Assembly: GCA_003427395.1 (NCBI GenBank)
Contig: BFEA01000306.1
Location: 819,779-873,891 of the forward strand
Direction: 5' to 3'
From: Chara braunii
Taxonomy: Eukaryota; Streptophyta; Charophyceae; Charales; Characeae
DNA length: 54,113 nt
Part shown: in pieces, positions 1 to 10,977 of the stretch
Layout of the letters: each line of letters starts with the position of its first letter
How positions within the stretch are numbered: position 1 is the stretch's first letter
Translations under genes and position numbers: made by a program
Notes under the pieces: generated by a model
Told to the model about the DNA's origin: nothing
The model's input: the letters and a program-made list of their open reading frames with translations, nothing else
Databases searched by the model: none

Positions 1-33
<33 letters not shown>
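1..33. repeat. (GA)n microsatellite at window edge
   Basis: Uninterrupted GA dinucleotide run of 33 bases that begins at the window edge, so its true length is unknown. The next 125 bases (34-159) hold nothing recognisable. Confidence 0.95.
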
Positions 34-35
<2 letters not shown>

Positions 36-159
36 CATACTCCTAGTCAATTTCCCACCTGCTTGTCCTACCGTCCAACCCAAGGTCCTCTTTTTACACC
101 TTGCTTCTTTGTGCCCCGTAGGTCATGGCCTTTGGTTGGTGAACGAGGTGACGCGGGAA

Positions 160-806
160 AGGGGAGTGAGGCGGTCAGATATGGAGGGTGGTTGAGGAAG
201 ATGGAAAAGGAAGATGGTGCAAAGTGGTTGGCTATGGCGGACGGGCGAAGGAGATGGAGGAGGGAGATGGTGTGAGGTGGTTGGCTGTGGTGGATGGGTG
301 AAGGAGATGGAGGAAAAAGACAGTGCGAGGTGGTTAACTATGGTGCATGGGTGAAGAAGATGGAGGAAGATGGTGTGAGGTGATTGGCTATAGTGGATGG
401 GTGAAGGAGATGAAGGAGGAAGATGGTGCGAAGTGGTTGGCTATAGTGGATGGGTGAAGAAGATGGAGGAGGGAGATGGTGTGAGGTGGTTGGCTATGGT
501 AGATGGGTGAAGGAGATGGAGGAGGAAGATGGTGCGAGGTGGTTGGCTATGGTGGATGGGTGAAAAAGATGGAGGAGGAAGATGGTGTGCGGTGATTGGA
601 TATGGTGGACGGGTGAAGGAGATGGAGGAGGAAGATGGTGCGAGGTGGTTGGCTATGGTGGATGGGTGAAGGAGACGGAGGAGGAAGACAGTGTGAGGTG
701 GTTGGCCATGGTGTATGGGTGAAGGGGATGGAGGAGGAAGATGGTGTGAGGTGGTTGGCTATGGTGGATGGGTGAAGGAGATGGAGGAGGAAGATTGTGT
801 GAGGTG
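160..806. repeat. 53-bp minisatellite, about 12 copies
   Basis: Tandem array with unit starts at 213, 266, 319, 369, 422, 475, 528, 581, 634, 687, 740 and 793, a regular 53-bp spacing with one 3-bp deletion. A diverged partial copy lies at 160-212 and a truncated one at the end. Units follow the pattern GATGGTGCGAGGTGG... and are purine-rich on the plus strand. Because 53 is not a multiple of three, open frames through the array are not conserved as protein, so it is not a coding repeat. Copies differ at a few sites each. Confidence 0.93.
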
Positions 807-1535
807 TCTAATACTTCGTCCTACTTTACGCGTCCAACTTTGTCTCCCTAAGTTTTCCCTTATCCCAGACTTAAAAAAATTCGGACTTGCAGTACTAGTC
901 CTACAACAGATATGCAGAAAGTACAGACTTGCAGAAAACACAAATTTCAGAAAACGCAGTCTTCGCAAATCTGCAGATCTGCAGATTTTGCAAATTTTGC
1001 CGTTTTTGCCATTTTTGCCAAAGGAGGAGAACCGAAAAACACAGGCTTGCATTTCCTAACCTAAACGAGGTCAAAATCAATCTTATTTTGGTGGGCTCTC
1101 TGTCTGTGCCCTATGGAAGCACCCTACCAAATTTGGTCGGATTCCGTTGTCGGGGCAGAAACCCTAACAAGGGTATTTGCCCGATATTGTAAATGTCGGA
1201 CGATGTCTGACTTAGAGAATGGTTATTCGGGCTTCATAACTTGATGAGATGGGTTATCTGCCAAAAGTTTATTCAAACCTGACCTATGATTGAAAGATTA
1301 GAAGTTTCGAATTATGGCCTGGACGCGTGTGGCGTCCATAAGAAGCACACGTGAAAGGCAAGGTTTCAATTGGCGCGCGCGCAGAGACGCACGAAAATGG
1401 GAACATTAAAATTAAACCTATCCTACCTATAATAAGGTCCAAGCGGTAAGGTTGGACCGCGGCGGTAAGGTTAGACCGCGGCGTGAAGGAATAGTTTTAG
1501 GGTCCACGGGGCCTTTTGCGCCGAGGACCGGGGGC
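807..1535. other. No gene; low-complexity stretch
   Basis: No supported gene. Positions about 900-1022 form a degenerate run built from short words such as CAGATCTGCAG and TTTTGCC, which creates spurious open frames on both strands. The remainder (1023-1535) is unremarkable apart from a short duplicated GCGGTAAGGTTGGACCGCG word near 1444-1482. Confidence 0.6.
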
Positions 1536-1721
1536 GAAGGTGTTCGGGCCGACTGGGTAGGGCAACTGCTGAGGCTGTCAGCAACTGGCCCCGCCTGCTA
1601 GCCACGGTAGCAAGCGGGCTTGGCAGGCGAAGGTGTTGGGGCCGACTGGGTAGGGCAGCTGCTGAGGCTGTCAGCAGCTGACCCCGCCTGCCAGCCACGG
1701 TAACAAGCGGGCTTGGCAGGC
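1536..1721. repeat. 93-bp tandem duplication
   Basis: Two adjacent 93-bp units (1536-1628 and 1629-1721) differ at only a handful of positions. They begin GAAGGTGTT and end GCTTGGCAGGC. The unit is 31 codons, so the minus-strand frame stays open through both copies, but nothing else suggests a protein. The duplication lies just upstream of the TATA-bearing inverted repeat at 1765-1783, so it may be part of a promoter or LTR U3 region (inference). Confidence 0.88.
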
Positions 1722-1764
1722 GCCGCCGGTTAGGCACTGGACGGGGGCCTGCTGGGCGTTGGCA

Positions 1765-1783
1765 GCCCTTCATATAGAAGGGC
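1765..1783. promoter_or_regulatory. TATA-like loop in a perfect inverted repeat
   Basis: GCCCTTC and GAAGGGC form a perfect 7-bp stem around the 5-base loop ATATA. Either strand gives a TATA-like core. The site matches the arrangement at 3265-3291, 22271-22293, 44007-44034 and 52823-52844. The flanks contain another imperfect pairing (AGCTCCT near 1784 with AGGAGCT near 1805). That it works as a promoter is inference; no paired LTR or gene was found here. Confidence 0.45.
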
Positions 1784-1789
1784 AGCTCC

Positions 1790-2690
1790 TCTCTTGATGT
1801 GAGAAGGAGCTAGCCCAGTAGGTACCGTCGCCAGACTATTGCCCTGCAGGCATAGGGATCGAATTTGACTAACTGCAGTATCGGGCTAGCTCCTTTTGGA
1901 GTAGCCACGATGTGAGGAAGGGCGCGGCCGATTTTTGGTCGTGCGATCTTCGAGATCGCGCGGCTGAAATCAGTCGCGCCGAGATTGCATGGCCCCTGGG
2001 CAAGGATGACACACATAGATCGACGAGGGGGGATCAAGTTTTTTTATTGTTTTTGGGGCAAATATATATATATAGAAAAAGAAAAAAAAAAGGGGGGAGA
2101 AATCTTACCAGTCCCCTATCTGAACGCCTAAGCGCCCAGATACGAGCCCCAATTAGGTCATCGGAGTATCAACGAGGTGAGTCGTCGTTTTTCTTCTTTT
2201 TGTTTTTGCTTTTTTCTTTTTTTTGCCACTCGGGCGAAACGACGCGACCGTTGGCATAAGCCAACGGTAAGGCAAAAAAAAAAAAAAAAAAAAAGGGAAA
2301 ACAAAAGCGCCATGTGGCGCTACGAGGAGCAACGGGGACTTAGTGTCCCCACGAATCGTGCAGGTGCCCGTGATAACGTGCAACCGTTCGTCAAAGAGGT
2401 AAGTTTTTGTTCTCCATTTTTTTTTATTTTTTTATTTTTTAGATCTTCTTTAGATTTTTCTAGACTTGGTTTTTTTCTTCTTTCTTTTACTTTTGAGATT
2501 CCCCCTCCGTCTTTTCTTACTGCTTAGGGTCGAGGTCCCACTAGCAGAAGAATAGGACCGAGCATCTGAATCTGGATGTGTTTTATGCAGAGATGCAGAA
2601 ACACAGTTGAATCTCAATTTCATGCGTGTCCCCAGATTCAGGCATTCGATCCGATCCTCCTTGCTAGTAGGACCACGCCCCATGAGAGCA
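1790..2690. other. No gene; homopolymer tracts and one hairpin
   Basis: No gene is supported. The stretch has AT tracts (about 2040-2095), a poly(A) of 21 at 2274-2294, and T-rich runs at 2180-2225 and 2405-2475. A perfect 8-bp inverted repeat ACCGTTGG/CCAACGGT with loop CATAAG lies at 2247-2268. The open frames here translate the T and A runs into Phe/Lys-rich peptides and are not credible. Confidence 0.6.
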
Positions 2691-2712
2691 CCCGTTCGTT
2701 TTAACGAACGGG
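2691..2712. repeat. Perfect hairpin, 10-bp stem
   Basis: CCCGTTCGTT and AACGAACGGG form a perfect 10-bp stem with a 2-base TT loop. It is the first strong hairpin of a series that becomes dense at 3021-3291. No T-run follows to suggest a Pol III terminator. Confidence 0.85.
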
Positions 2713-3020
2713 TTGCACCAACGATGTGCCAGGCGGTTTCGTTGGACTTCCACCGACTCATCAGGAGGCTGAACCTCGGCAGGCGGCCTGGAGCTGCGTG
2801 CCTGTATCGGGCACTCGTTTTAGCCCAGGTACGGGCGCGGGCAGGGGGTGACAACCCCTTTGAGCCTGATTTAGTTAGGCTCTGCTAAGTGACTAGGAGG
2901 CAACTCGTTTTGGGGGAAACGACCTGCCCCTACACAAGGAAATGAGGGGGTAGAGAGAAAAGGGGAGAGGAAAAACAGGGAACAACTGCGAATGTGGCCG
3001 CGACCGTGGAACAGGTGCAG

Positions 3021-3291
3021 CCCCTAGAAGCTTCTAGGGGCCGATGGGACTGCGCCTGTTCAGTTGAGCATGCAGTCCTGAAATGGCTTGGTACTGCCAT
3101 TTTGGACTGTGCCTGGCCGTGGATGGCGGCCAGGTACATAACCAAAGCCAGGGACTTGATGTTCCTAGTAGAACATCAAGATTCCCAGCCCTCGATCGAG
3201 GTTCAGATCGAGGGTTAGGCTCAGCCCCGTTTTTTGGCTGAGTCTCAAGTGGCTGCCCACCACTCCAGCCCAGCTATAAAAGCAGGGCTGG
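3021..3291 (+). promoter_or_regulatory. Cluster of six perfect hairpins ending at a TATA box (LTR U3-like)
   Basis: Six consecutive perfect inverted repeats occupy 271 bases: a loopless 20-bp palindrome CCCCTAGAAG/CTTCTAGGGG (3021-3040); 7-bp stem CCTGGCC (3112-3134); 10-bp stem CTTGATGTTC with a 6-base loop (3155-3180); 9-bp stem CCCTCGATC (3189-3214); 7-bp stem CTCAGCC (3220-3242); and 7-bp stem CCAGCCC/GGGCTGG (3265-3291), whose loop holds TATAAAA at 3275-3281. This looks like the U3 and core promoter of an LTR reading rightward, with a start expected near 3305. No matching second LTR or primer-binding site was found, so a solo or diverged LTR is the best guess. Confidence 0.55.
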
Positions 3292-6200
3292 CCAGCAGCA
3301 TCCTCACTCAGTTAAGGTGCTGCCCACATTCTGATTGAATGTGGAGTGGAGAGCAGCGTTATGCTGCCAGAGTGCTGAGGGCCAGCGAGTAAGAGGAGGG
3401 CTGGAGTGGAGGTCAGCAGTGAAGGAGGAAAGGAGAGGCTGCCATAGCCATCGGGCTGCGTGGTGCCAGCAGGAGATGCTGCTGTTCGCAGCAGGTCCTT
3501 GGCAAGCGGTGCAGGGGAAACTCTGGCCGTTTTGCACGGAGGCGGTAGTCATCGACAAGTGGTGCAGGGGAGACTCTGCCCATGTTGCGCTGCATCAGCA
3601 GCTATTTGTCGTGAGGCGCAGGGGAGGTGCTGCCCGTTTGGTGCGGCAGCGGTAGCGAGTTTTTACACTGCAGGGGGGGTGTTGTCCACTTGGTGAGGCA
3701 ACGACAGTGCTTTTTTGACGGTGATGCGGAAGCGCTGCCGAAATTTTTCGGCGGCGGCAGCATTTTTGACGGCGGCACGGAAGCGCTGTCGGATTTTTTG
3801 GAAGCACGGGTACGGTGGTGCATCCGGTGGGACCATGCTGTTAAAATCTTGGCTCGGCGACAACCTTTTTGAGAGGGAGGTGCTGCCAATTTTTTTTTGG
3901 CACGGCGGCGTGGTACCGGTTTCGACGGCACGGCGAGCGGCAGTCCCGCTTTTAATTTTTGATGTGCACGGTCATGGTGGACTATTCTTTCATGATCCGG
4001 AGGTAGTATGAACACTGGTGCACATTTGGGATTGTGCGACAGTGGTGTGTGGACCGGCACCATGAAAAGAGTGCGGAATGAGTGCACGCGACAGTGACTA
4101 CTAGAGCTCGCAGCAAAGTTTTTCACCGCAGTCACCTTTATTTTTTTGGCGGCGCGCTGTGCAAGTGGTTTTGAGCTCTGGACCATCTGGTATTGCAAGC
4201 AATGATGTGGGATCAACCTGGGCCGCTTGGGATCAATTTGGGACCAAGTGGGGCCAACTTGGGGTGCGAATGCAGTTGTTTGAGCTGGTGTGGATTGTCG
4301 AGTTGGTTGGGCGGTATCCTTGGTGGTCAAGGAGCGATTGAGGCTGCATTGGAGAGGTTCTGAAAACGAGATGGGGATTATGGCGCAGTGGAGCGGCCAC
4401 AACTGGGAGAGTTGTGAGCCACGCACTTTGGACTTCGGCAACCATTGTTTTCTTCTGATCAGAACGTCGAACGGCTTCCTTGAGTGAGCCGTTTCAACTT
4501 CACTCAAGGTTAGTTTGACTCATACCCCCCGTCACACTTGTGTGAACCCACACTTTGCTTGACCCTGTTCTTTGAATGTTCACTGAAAAGGTAAAGAAAA
4601 TGTGTGTTTGCATGTGTGAATGGGAGTCTGACGTGAGTTCTGGCTTGCCTTGTTTATCTTTGAACTTGTTGTTTGGTTTGATGTGCAGGTAGGTAGACCG
4701 GTGCTTGCAAGGGGGATTGATTATGCCTGTTCGAGATAAAGGAAAGGATTATCCCTCCTTCTACCTTCCACCTGCCTGCTCGTCAAAAGAAGTTGTTATT
4801 TTGAAAAATATTATTCAGCGTGCGTCGTAGAATGAATCCAATCGGAATAAAGCAGATAAGGTCAAACGGATTTTGCTTTCTTTTCATGATTGACTTTTTT
4901 TATCTCGAACCACCTTATCGACCTATACCTGTCCAAATGATTCACATTGTCTATCTTCTTTAGTTTTTTTTTTCATCTAAGTCACCTAGAACTTATGAAT
5001 AATGAAAATAAAAGAAACCTACTCATAACAACCACAATCTTTCTCTCTAGGAAGCATCCAAGGCAGGGGTTCGTATGCTTTCCGAGCCGGCCCTGTTATC
5101 GACTTGGAGTGGACCCGGTTCGTCGGGGGTGGTACTCTGCCGACTCGGTGGTGACGGCCCGACCTCTTAGATCCGAGTCTTTGGGGTCGGGCGAGGGGAA
5201 GGAGTATCCACAAGACCACTTCCTAGAGGGATAGGTGCATGTTGGGGACGGGAGAAGCTCCAGCCCACAAGAAGAAGTAGGTAATGAAGGTGATGGTTTT
5301 CTTTGCGAAGTGATATCGGCTGCGGTTTTGGTTTGAATGACCTAATGATGTAGATGGATACTTCATCATTCGTGAAACAGACCGAGTAATTATTGCCCAG
5401 GAGGGCAAAGCGACCAACAAAATTGATACGCGCCTCCGGCTAAGTCATGTACGTTGTGGGGTTGTGGTTATATCGAGAGTTCAAACTTCGGCCAGGAACC
5501 AGATCACTTGTTGATCTGCATGGTAGCAGTGATAATTACTTGTAGGAGTCATTCCTGGCATGGTTTAATAGGTATCGACAAACCTAACCGTAAGTTAAAG
5601 GTTAAGTTGTCCTTCCTAAACTTTCGTCAATATGGAACCTCCGCCTTGAAAGCGGCGGAATAATAGTATTTTTAATCATATAGGCCAGGGAGAATAACTT
5701 TGGCTCATTTCATCAAGTCAAAATCGTATCTTGTGCGATTTGATAAGAGTGTAATGATTTATTCTGTGATCTTATAATTATAAAGGGACTAGGATTGTAT
5801 TGTGGGTTTCACGTTTGGTTGAGACCGTCCTAGTCGACCGACGTCTGCTTCGTACTTAGGAGATCAGCGCCCTAAGGGACGGGCGACGTTCGGGTTCGCC
5901 TGGCATTAACCAAGCGTATCTATACTAACAGCAAACGAGTAAACGCCCTCGACTGACCTACCTCTGCAATTGCAACTAAAAGCTTTCGCATGTGGGTCAA
6001 TAGCTCGGTTGGGATACGCCCCTAAGGGTGGTGACAGCCCCTTAGGGAAGGAAAGTTTATGCGCCGCGGGAACCTATCCTGTCGTAGGGGACCGTAGGAT
6101 GTACAGTTGGCGCACCCGGCTAGAGCGGCGGAGGGGCGGCGCGACCACGACTGTCTCGACGACTCACGGGATTATTATACGTCGTCCCCAAGTTATCTCT

Positions 6201-6660
6201 GGTTTTGTTTTGTTTTTACTCCTGCGTGACATAGCCGGGAGGGCCCTCGCTCACGCGGGGGCCGATGCGGTCGACACCGTCATCGTTTGCCCCTACTTGC
6301 CGTTTTCGGGCGCCATTCGGGCCTCAAGGTAAACAGTTCGGTAAGTCCATTTCCCGTTTTTGCAGGAAAATGGACCTGGAGGTCATCTATTTATGCCTAG
6401 GATATGAGGTATGAGAAGTCCCAACCCTCATATCCTTGGTTTGAGGGATCTTGGCCAAAGTGCCCCCTAGTCGCATTGGCCCCCTAGTCCTATTTTCGGA
6501 CCGGCCCGTGCTCCGAGGGTTGGCCATTGTTTTTTCAGCGGCAGCAGTTCCAGCAAGGGACTCGGTCAGTCATCATCAGCAGCAGCAACATTGTTATGCA
6601 CAACAAATGCAGCAACAACAGTCCCAGTAAAGAAAACAATTTTTTTTCTTACCTCCTATT
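3292..6660. other. No recognisable gene; possible R-U5 or leader then unique DNA
   Basis: 3292-4500 is GC-rich, with short degenerate repeats built on GGCGGCAGC and AAGCGCTG words that keep long spurious frames open on both strands. 4500-5800 is unremarkable AT-richer DNA. 5870-6060 holds short inverted words around CCCTAAGGG and CCCCTTAGGG. 6537-6630 is a CAG/CAA-rich run. No protein domain, tRNA or PBS was seen in this 3.3 kb. Confidence 0.5.
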
Positions 6661-6716
6661 CACCGCGTTTGATTAGAACACGAGGGTCTGTTAGGCCATG
6701 TTCGTGTCAAGTCGAT

Positions 6717-7310
6717 TAACCAAGGATGAATCGAACTATCACCAAGTATATGAAATGCACAAAACAAGAGTGAGATTAGTGGGAACACATGCATATGACT
6801 AGTGGAACAACCAAGGATGAATCGGACTATCACCAAGTGTGTGAAATGCACAAAACAAGAGTGTGATTAGTGGGGACACATGCACATGACTAATGGAACA
6901 GTCGGACTATCACCGAGTGTATGAAATGCACAAAGCAAAAGTGTGACTAGTGAGAACACATGCATGCGACTAGTGGAACAACCAAGGATGAATTGGCCTA
7001 TCACCAAGTGTATGAAATGCACAAAGCAAGAGTGTGACTAGTGAGAACACATGCATAGGACTAGTGGAACAGCCAAGGATGAATCGGACTATCACCAAGT
7101 GTATGAAATGGTCAAAGCAAGAGTGTGATTGGTAAGAACACATGCATATGACTAGTGGAACAGCCAAGGATGAATCAGACTATCACCTAATGTATGAAAT
7201 GACCAAAGCAAGAGTGTGACTAGTGAGACCACATGCATACGACTAGTGGAACAACCAAGCATGAATCAGACTATCCCCAAGTATGTGAAATGGACAAAGC
7301 AAGAATAAAA
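6717..7310. repeat. 91-bp satellite, about 7 copies
   Basis: The word CAAGGATGAATC recurs at 6721, 6812, 6983, 7074, 7165 and 7256 (last variant CAAGC). The spacing is 91 bp, and one copy near 6900 has lost about 11 bp including the marker. Units carry GACTAGTGGAAC and ATGCATATGACTAG words. Open frames across it are short and inconsistent. The array runs directly into a different satellite with a longer period. Confidence 0.92.
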
Positions 7311-8205
7311 GATCATCCAAACAATAGAACAAGCACAAACCAAAGTTTCGATTTGCTATCAAGTGAGAAAATGGAGAGAAAGTGAAGGGGGAGTGATCAC
7401 TCTCATGCATGAAATCCCAAGATGGGGAGTGGCGATTCACATGGGAAAGAAGGAATGGACTAAACAAGAGTGACACATCATCAAAACATTAGAACAAACA
7501 CAAATAAGAGTCGCAATTTGCTACTAAGTGAAGAAATGGTGAAAAAATGAGAGGAGAGCGAGTCAAACTCATTCTCATGCATGAAATCACAAGATGAGAA
7601 GTGACGATTCACATGGGAGTGAAGAAATGGAGTAAACAATAGTGAAACATCATCAAAACACAAGAACAAGCACAAACAAGAGTTGCGATTTGCTACTAAG
7701 TAAAGAAATGGAGAGACTCTCATGCATGAAATCACAAGATGGGAATTGACGATTCACATGAGACTGAAGAAATGGACTAAACAAGAGTGAAACATCATCA
7801 AAACATTAGAACAAGCACAAACAAGAGTTGCGATTTGCTACTAAGTAAAGAAATGGAGAGAAAGTGAGAGGAGAGTGAGTGAAACTCACTCTTATGTGTG
7901 AAATCACAAGATGGGAAGTGGCGATTCACATGGGAGTGAAGAGATGGACTAATCAAAAGGAAAACATCATCAAAACACTAGAACAAGCACAAACAAGAGT
8001 TGCGATGTGCTACTAAGTGAAGAAATGGGGAGAAAGTGAGAGGAGAGTGAGTGAAACTCACTCTATGCATGAAACCACAAGGTAGAAAGTGATGATTCAC
8101 ATGGGAGTGAAGGAATGGACTAAACAAGGGTGATAGAGCTTCAAAACACTAGGAGGAGCACAAACAAGAGTTGCAATTTGCTACTAAGTGAAGAAATGGA
8201 GAGAA
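7300..8205. repeat. 172-bp satellite, about 5.5 copies
   Basis: The word AGAACAAGCACAAAC or its variants recurs at about 7328, 7492, 7664, 7809, 7981 and 8153. Intervals are 164, 172, 145, 172 and 172 bp, so the basic unit is 172 bp with one deleted copy. Units also contain GATTTGCTACTAAGTGAAG and ATGCATGAAATCACAAGATG. It shares a few short words with the neighbouring 91-bp satellite (GGACTAAACAAGAGTG), so the two may be related by descent. Confidence 0.9.
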
Positions 8206-8371
8206 ATATGGAAGTGTAGGATGAGCCCATAGGGAGACCATTACTAGCGAAAAAGCCTCCTACCATCTACTATAAACTATGAAAAGTGCCTATGGAGAAA
8301 GAGAAGATGGAGGGAGAAGAACAAGAGGAAGTCAGGGAACATGGAGGAGTAGGAGAGGAGGGTGGGGAGGA

Positions 8372-8452
8372 AAGAAGAAGAAGAAGAAGAAGAAGAAGAA
8401 AAAGAAGATGAAGAAGATGAAGAAGATGAAGAAGAAGAAGAAGAAGAAAAAT
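8372..8452. repeat. (GAA)n / (GAAGAT)n microsatellite
   Basis: About 80 bases of AAG/GAA triplets with a GAAGAT sub-run in the middle. Both strands give low-complexity frames (poly-Lys or poly-Ser/Leu) that are not real proteins. The following DNA to 9637 has no gene that I can recognise. Confidence 0.93.
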
Positions 8453-9637
8453 GAGATTCTCCTTCTTTCCACTCACCTCCTTTAGTATCTTGGAATTGAC
8501 GTATCAATCTTGGTGATGCTTTCTCCTTCACTTGGCTATGGCTCCCTTCTTCCTCAAGCCCTTCTCATTCCTCCTCCTCAGTTCCTTCGATGGCAAGCTC
8601 CTACCACTATGGCTATGGAGTCCACCCCTCTAGGAGTGCTAATGGGACTCCTTGTAGCCTTTCCTTCTTCCTCACAGCCTAGGGGCTATGGCGGATCACC
8701 TTCCTAGGCCACCCTCACTACCACCAGCCTCTAGAGCTCCTCACACTAGCCCACTGTTTCCTCTAAGCCCCCAAACTGGCAGGGGTTCCCCTCTCCTTAC
8801 TCCAAGTGAGAGAAGTGCTCCTATGAGCTCACTTGGGCCGCATGGGCATTCCTCATGCAAATGAAAGTATGGCGGGCTGCTCCCTCAACTTATGTAGGAT
8901 GTACCGGCCAGCCTATGAGCCTCCCCAAGTGCCTCAAAGTAAACCGAGGTACCCCCAAGGCAAAAACCTACCACTAGGCCCCTCCGGGGATACCTGGGCC
9001 TCATTTTGGCCAAGTACATGCAGTCTGAGTGGTTGGTACCAACTCGGATTGCCTCTTGGCCTCCTTCAGTTTCCTTTTCTTTTTCAAAATGTTGCCCCCT
9101 TGAGTCCATATGCCCAAGGGGCAGCCTCACTTGAGGAAAAGGCCTAGAGGGCCTTTTTCTCGATTTTTTTAATTTTTACCCATTTTTGGTAGGCCGAGGT
9201 ATTTTCCCGTACCTCGGCACTATTTCAGCCTTTGATCTGGCTGAGATCCAAGGCCGACCATATTCTGAGCTACCCCTTGGTGATCCTTGCTTCAAATTTG
9301 AGCCTCTAAGCTCACTTTTTCAATTTTTGGTGCATCTGGACTTCCGTTTGGGCCAAATGCACAATTTTGTCCTTTTCTTTCCTTTGTTTCTTTCCATTTT
9401 GGGTTGCCAACTCATTCCGGAGTTGGCCGTTTGAGTTAATCTCCTAAAAAACGGCTGTATTCCCTCCTCCATGGATCTAAATCTCAGATCCACGACCCAA
9501 AAGAAAACCGGTCATTTTTCCTTTGCATGTTCTCTCAATTTTCTCTTTTTAATTCAAATTTTGTAGAGATATTGCCCCAAGCCATATCTCTGCAATCCGG
9601 ATTGCCCTCCACTGAATGTGGAGGGATTAGGTCACAG
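8453..9637. other. No gene seen
   Basis: Unique-looking sequence with moderately long but featureless open frames. No domain, repeat, RNA gene or terminal structure was recognised. Confidence 0.5.
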
Positions 9638-10140
9638 TAGGGACCTGCCAGTCCCTATTATGCCAGTTCCAATAAGCCGACACATTCTCCTCCACTCTTT
9701 TCTCCCCATTGTCTCATTCTTTCTCCATTTTTTCTTATTTTTCTTTTCTTTTCTTTTATTTCTGATGTGACAAGTGTCAAGTGGTTATCGAGTCTTTTTC
9801 TAGGCCATGGATCCTCATCTATGGCCAGATTCAGACTCGGCAGTTGGCCGATATATCTCAGATTACAATAATGACACCCCCATGCTCATGGGGGTTCCAT
9901 TTTGCCTCCCTTAGTCTTGATTTTGACCCCGCTTTGCTCCGATTTTCTTTTGACAGAGCCCTTTGGGGCTCTATTTTCTCATGCCTAGCTAGTCCGAGAT
10001 ATCTCGGACTGCCGGGCAACCCTTCCATCATCATTATTTTGCTTTTTTTTCTCTCATGGCTCTCTCACTTGAGCACTATTGGTGCTAATATTTTCCACCG
10101 TCTAGATCTTGATCTCGACGGTGCCGTTTGATTTGCGTGA
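9638..10140. repeat. Diverged dispersed repeat, copy A
   Basis: Shares an ordered series of words with 10978-11396: GACCTGCCAGTCCCTA, then TGTCAAGTGG and ..GGCC, then a block around CTCATGCYCATGGG, then GGTGCTAATATT and GATCTTGATCT.GACGGT. The same order, orientation and similar spacing show a duplicated element with indels. The ends do not show clear TG..CA termini, and I could not identify an internal domain between the copies, so an old LTR pair is possible but unproven. Confidence 0.7.
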
Positions 10141-10530
10141 CCATTCCCCATGTTGGCTCATGGTTTCCTTGGGACGTTTCAAGTCCCCGTCATTCTCCCC
10201 GTACTAGTTTCATTTTTTTTATCCCGCCGGTAGTCCTACCGGCGCATGTCCCAATTTTCGACTATATTTTACTTGGGCCCATTTAGTCCCCGACATCGTC
10301 CCGATCGAAATCCTATTTTTATTTTGGGACTTCTTTGTCCTTGGTAGTTCCAATATCCCTTCTTCAAATGCCTCGTGTGCCGATTATTCTTGGCCGTGAA
10401 ATCCCCATCTCACCGTCGTCGCTTACCATTTTTATTTGTCTCATGCTGAAGTCGCTATTTTCTAGCCTTTTGGGCTTGCCATGACTCACTTTTCCCTTGG
10501 TCTAGGCATCCTTACGCAGTCCGTTTTTTT

Positions 10531-10787
10531 CAAGTGCATCCGGGCTCAATACTGGCTCAGGATGCACATAAAACATGTGTTTTCCCCTCACCTTGCAGTC
10601 CGTTGTACTTCAGACTGCAGTAGGGGTCAATTTCCTAGTCCTATTGCCCTACAACTAGCCCACAACTGGAAAAAAAAAAAGGGTCCACTTTCAAGTGCAT
10701 CTGGGCTCAATATTGGCTTTCGATGCACCTAAAACATGTGTTTCTCTTCCCCCATGCAATCCGTTATATCTCGGTTGCAGAGGGCCT
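10531..10787. repeat. Direct repeat of about 95 bp, 161-bp offset
   Basis: CAAGTGCATC.GGGCTCAATA starts at 10531 and again at 10692. It is followed in both by GATGCAC.TAAAACATGTGTTT and then a block ending TGCAG.GGG (about 10626 and 10787). The two copies differ at about one base in six. Between them lies AT-poor DNA with a short A-run (10672-10680). Confidence 0.8.
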
Positions 10788-10977
10788 TGATTTTTCTTAA
10801 TTTTCTCTGCAAAATCAAGAGAAAGTAGGTCCTTTGTAACCGCCATATTCCATAATGTAACTGGTCACGGATGTATCTCCCCAAGTGGCCGTTTTTTACC
10901 GTTAAAACCTTTTTCTCTTTTCTTTTCTTTTCTTTTCTCTTTTCTTGTCTTTTCTTTTCCCTCCCTTTTTGGATAGT

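Noticed and set aside
2274-2294. Poly(A) as the tail of a retrogene or LINE
   Set aside because: No coding sequence or target duplication nearby; other homopolymer tracts surround it.
3602-4507. 301-codon minus-strand open frame
   Set aside because: Lys/Ser/Pro-rich translation of degenerate GC-rich repeats, no recognisable domain, other frames equally open nearby.
6660-7735. Repeated short open frames with HILGDS..HPWLFH peptides
   Set aside because: They are translations of the 91-bp and 172-bp satellites, not a protein family.
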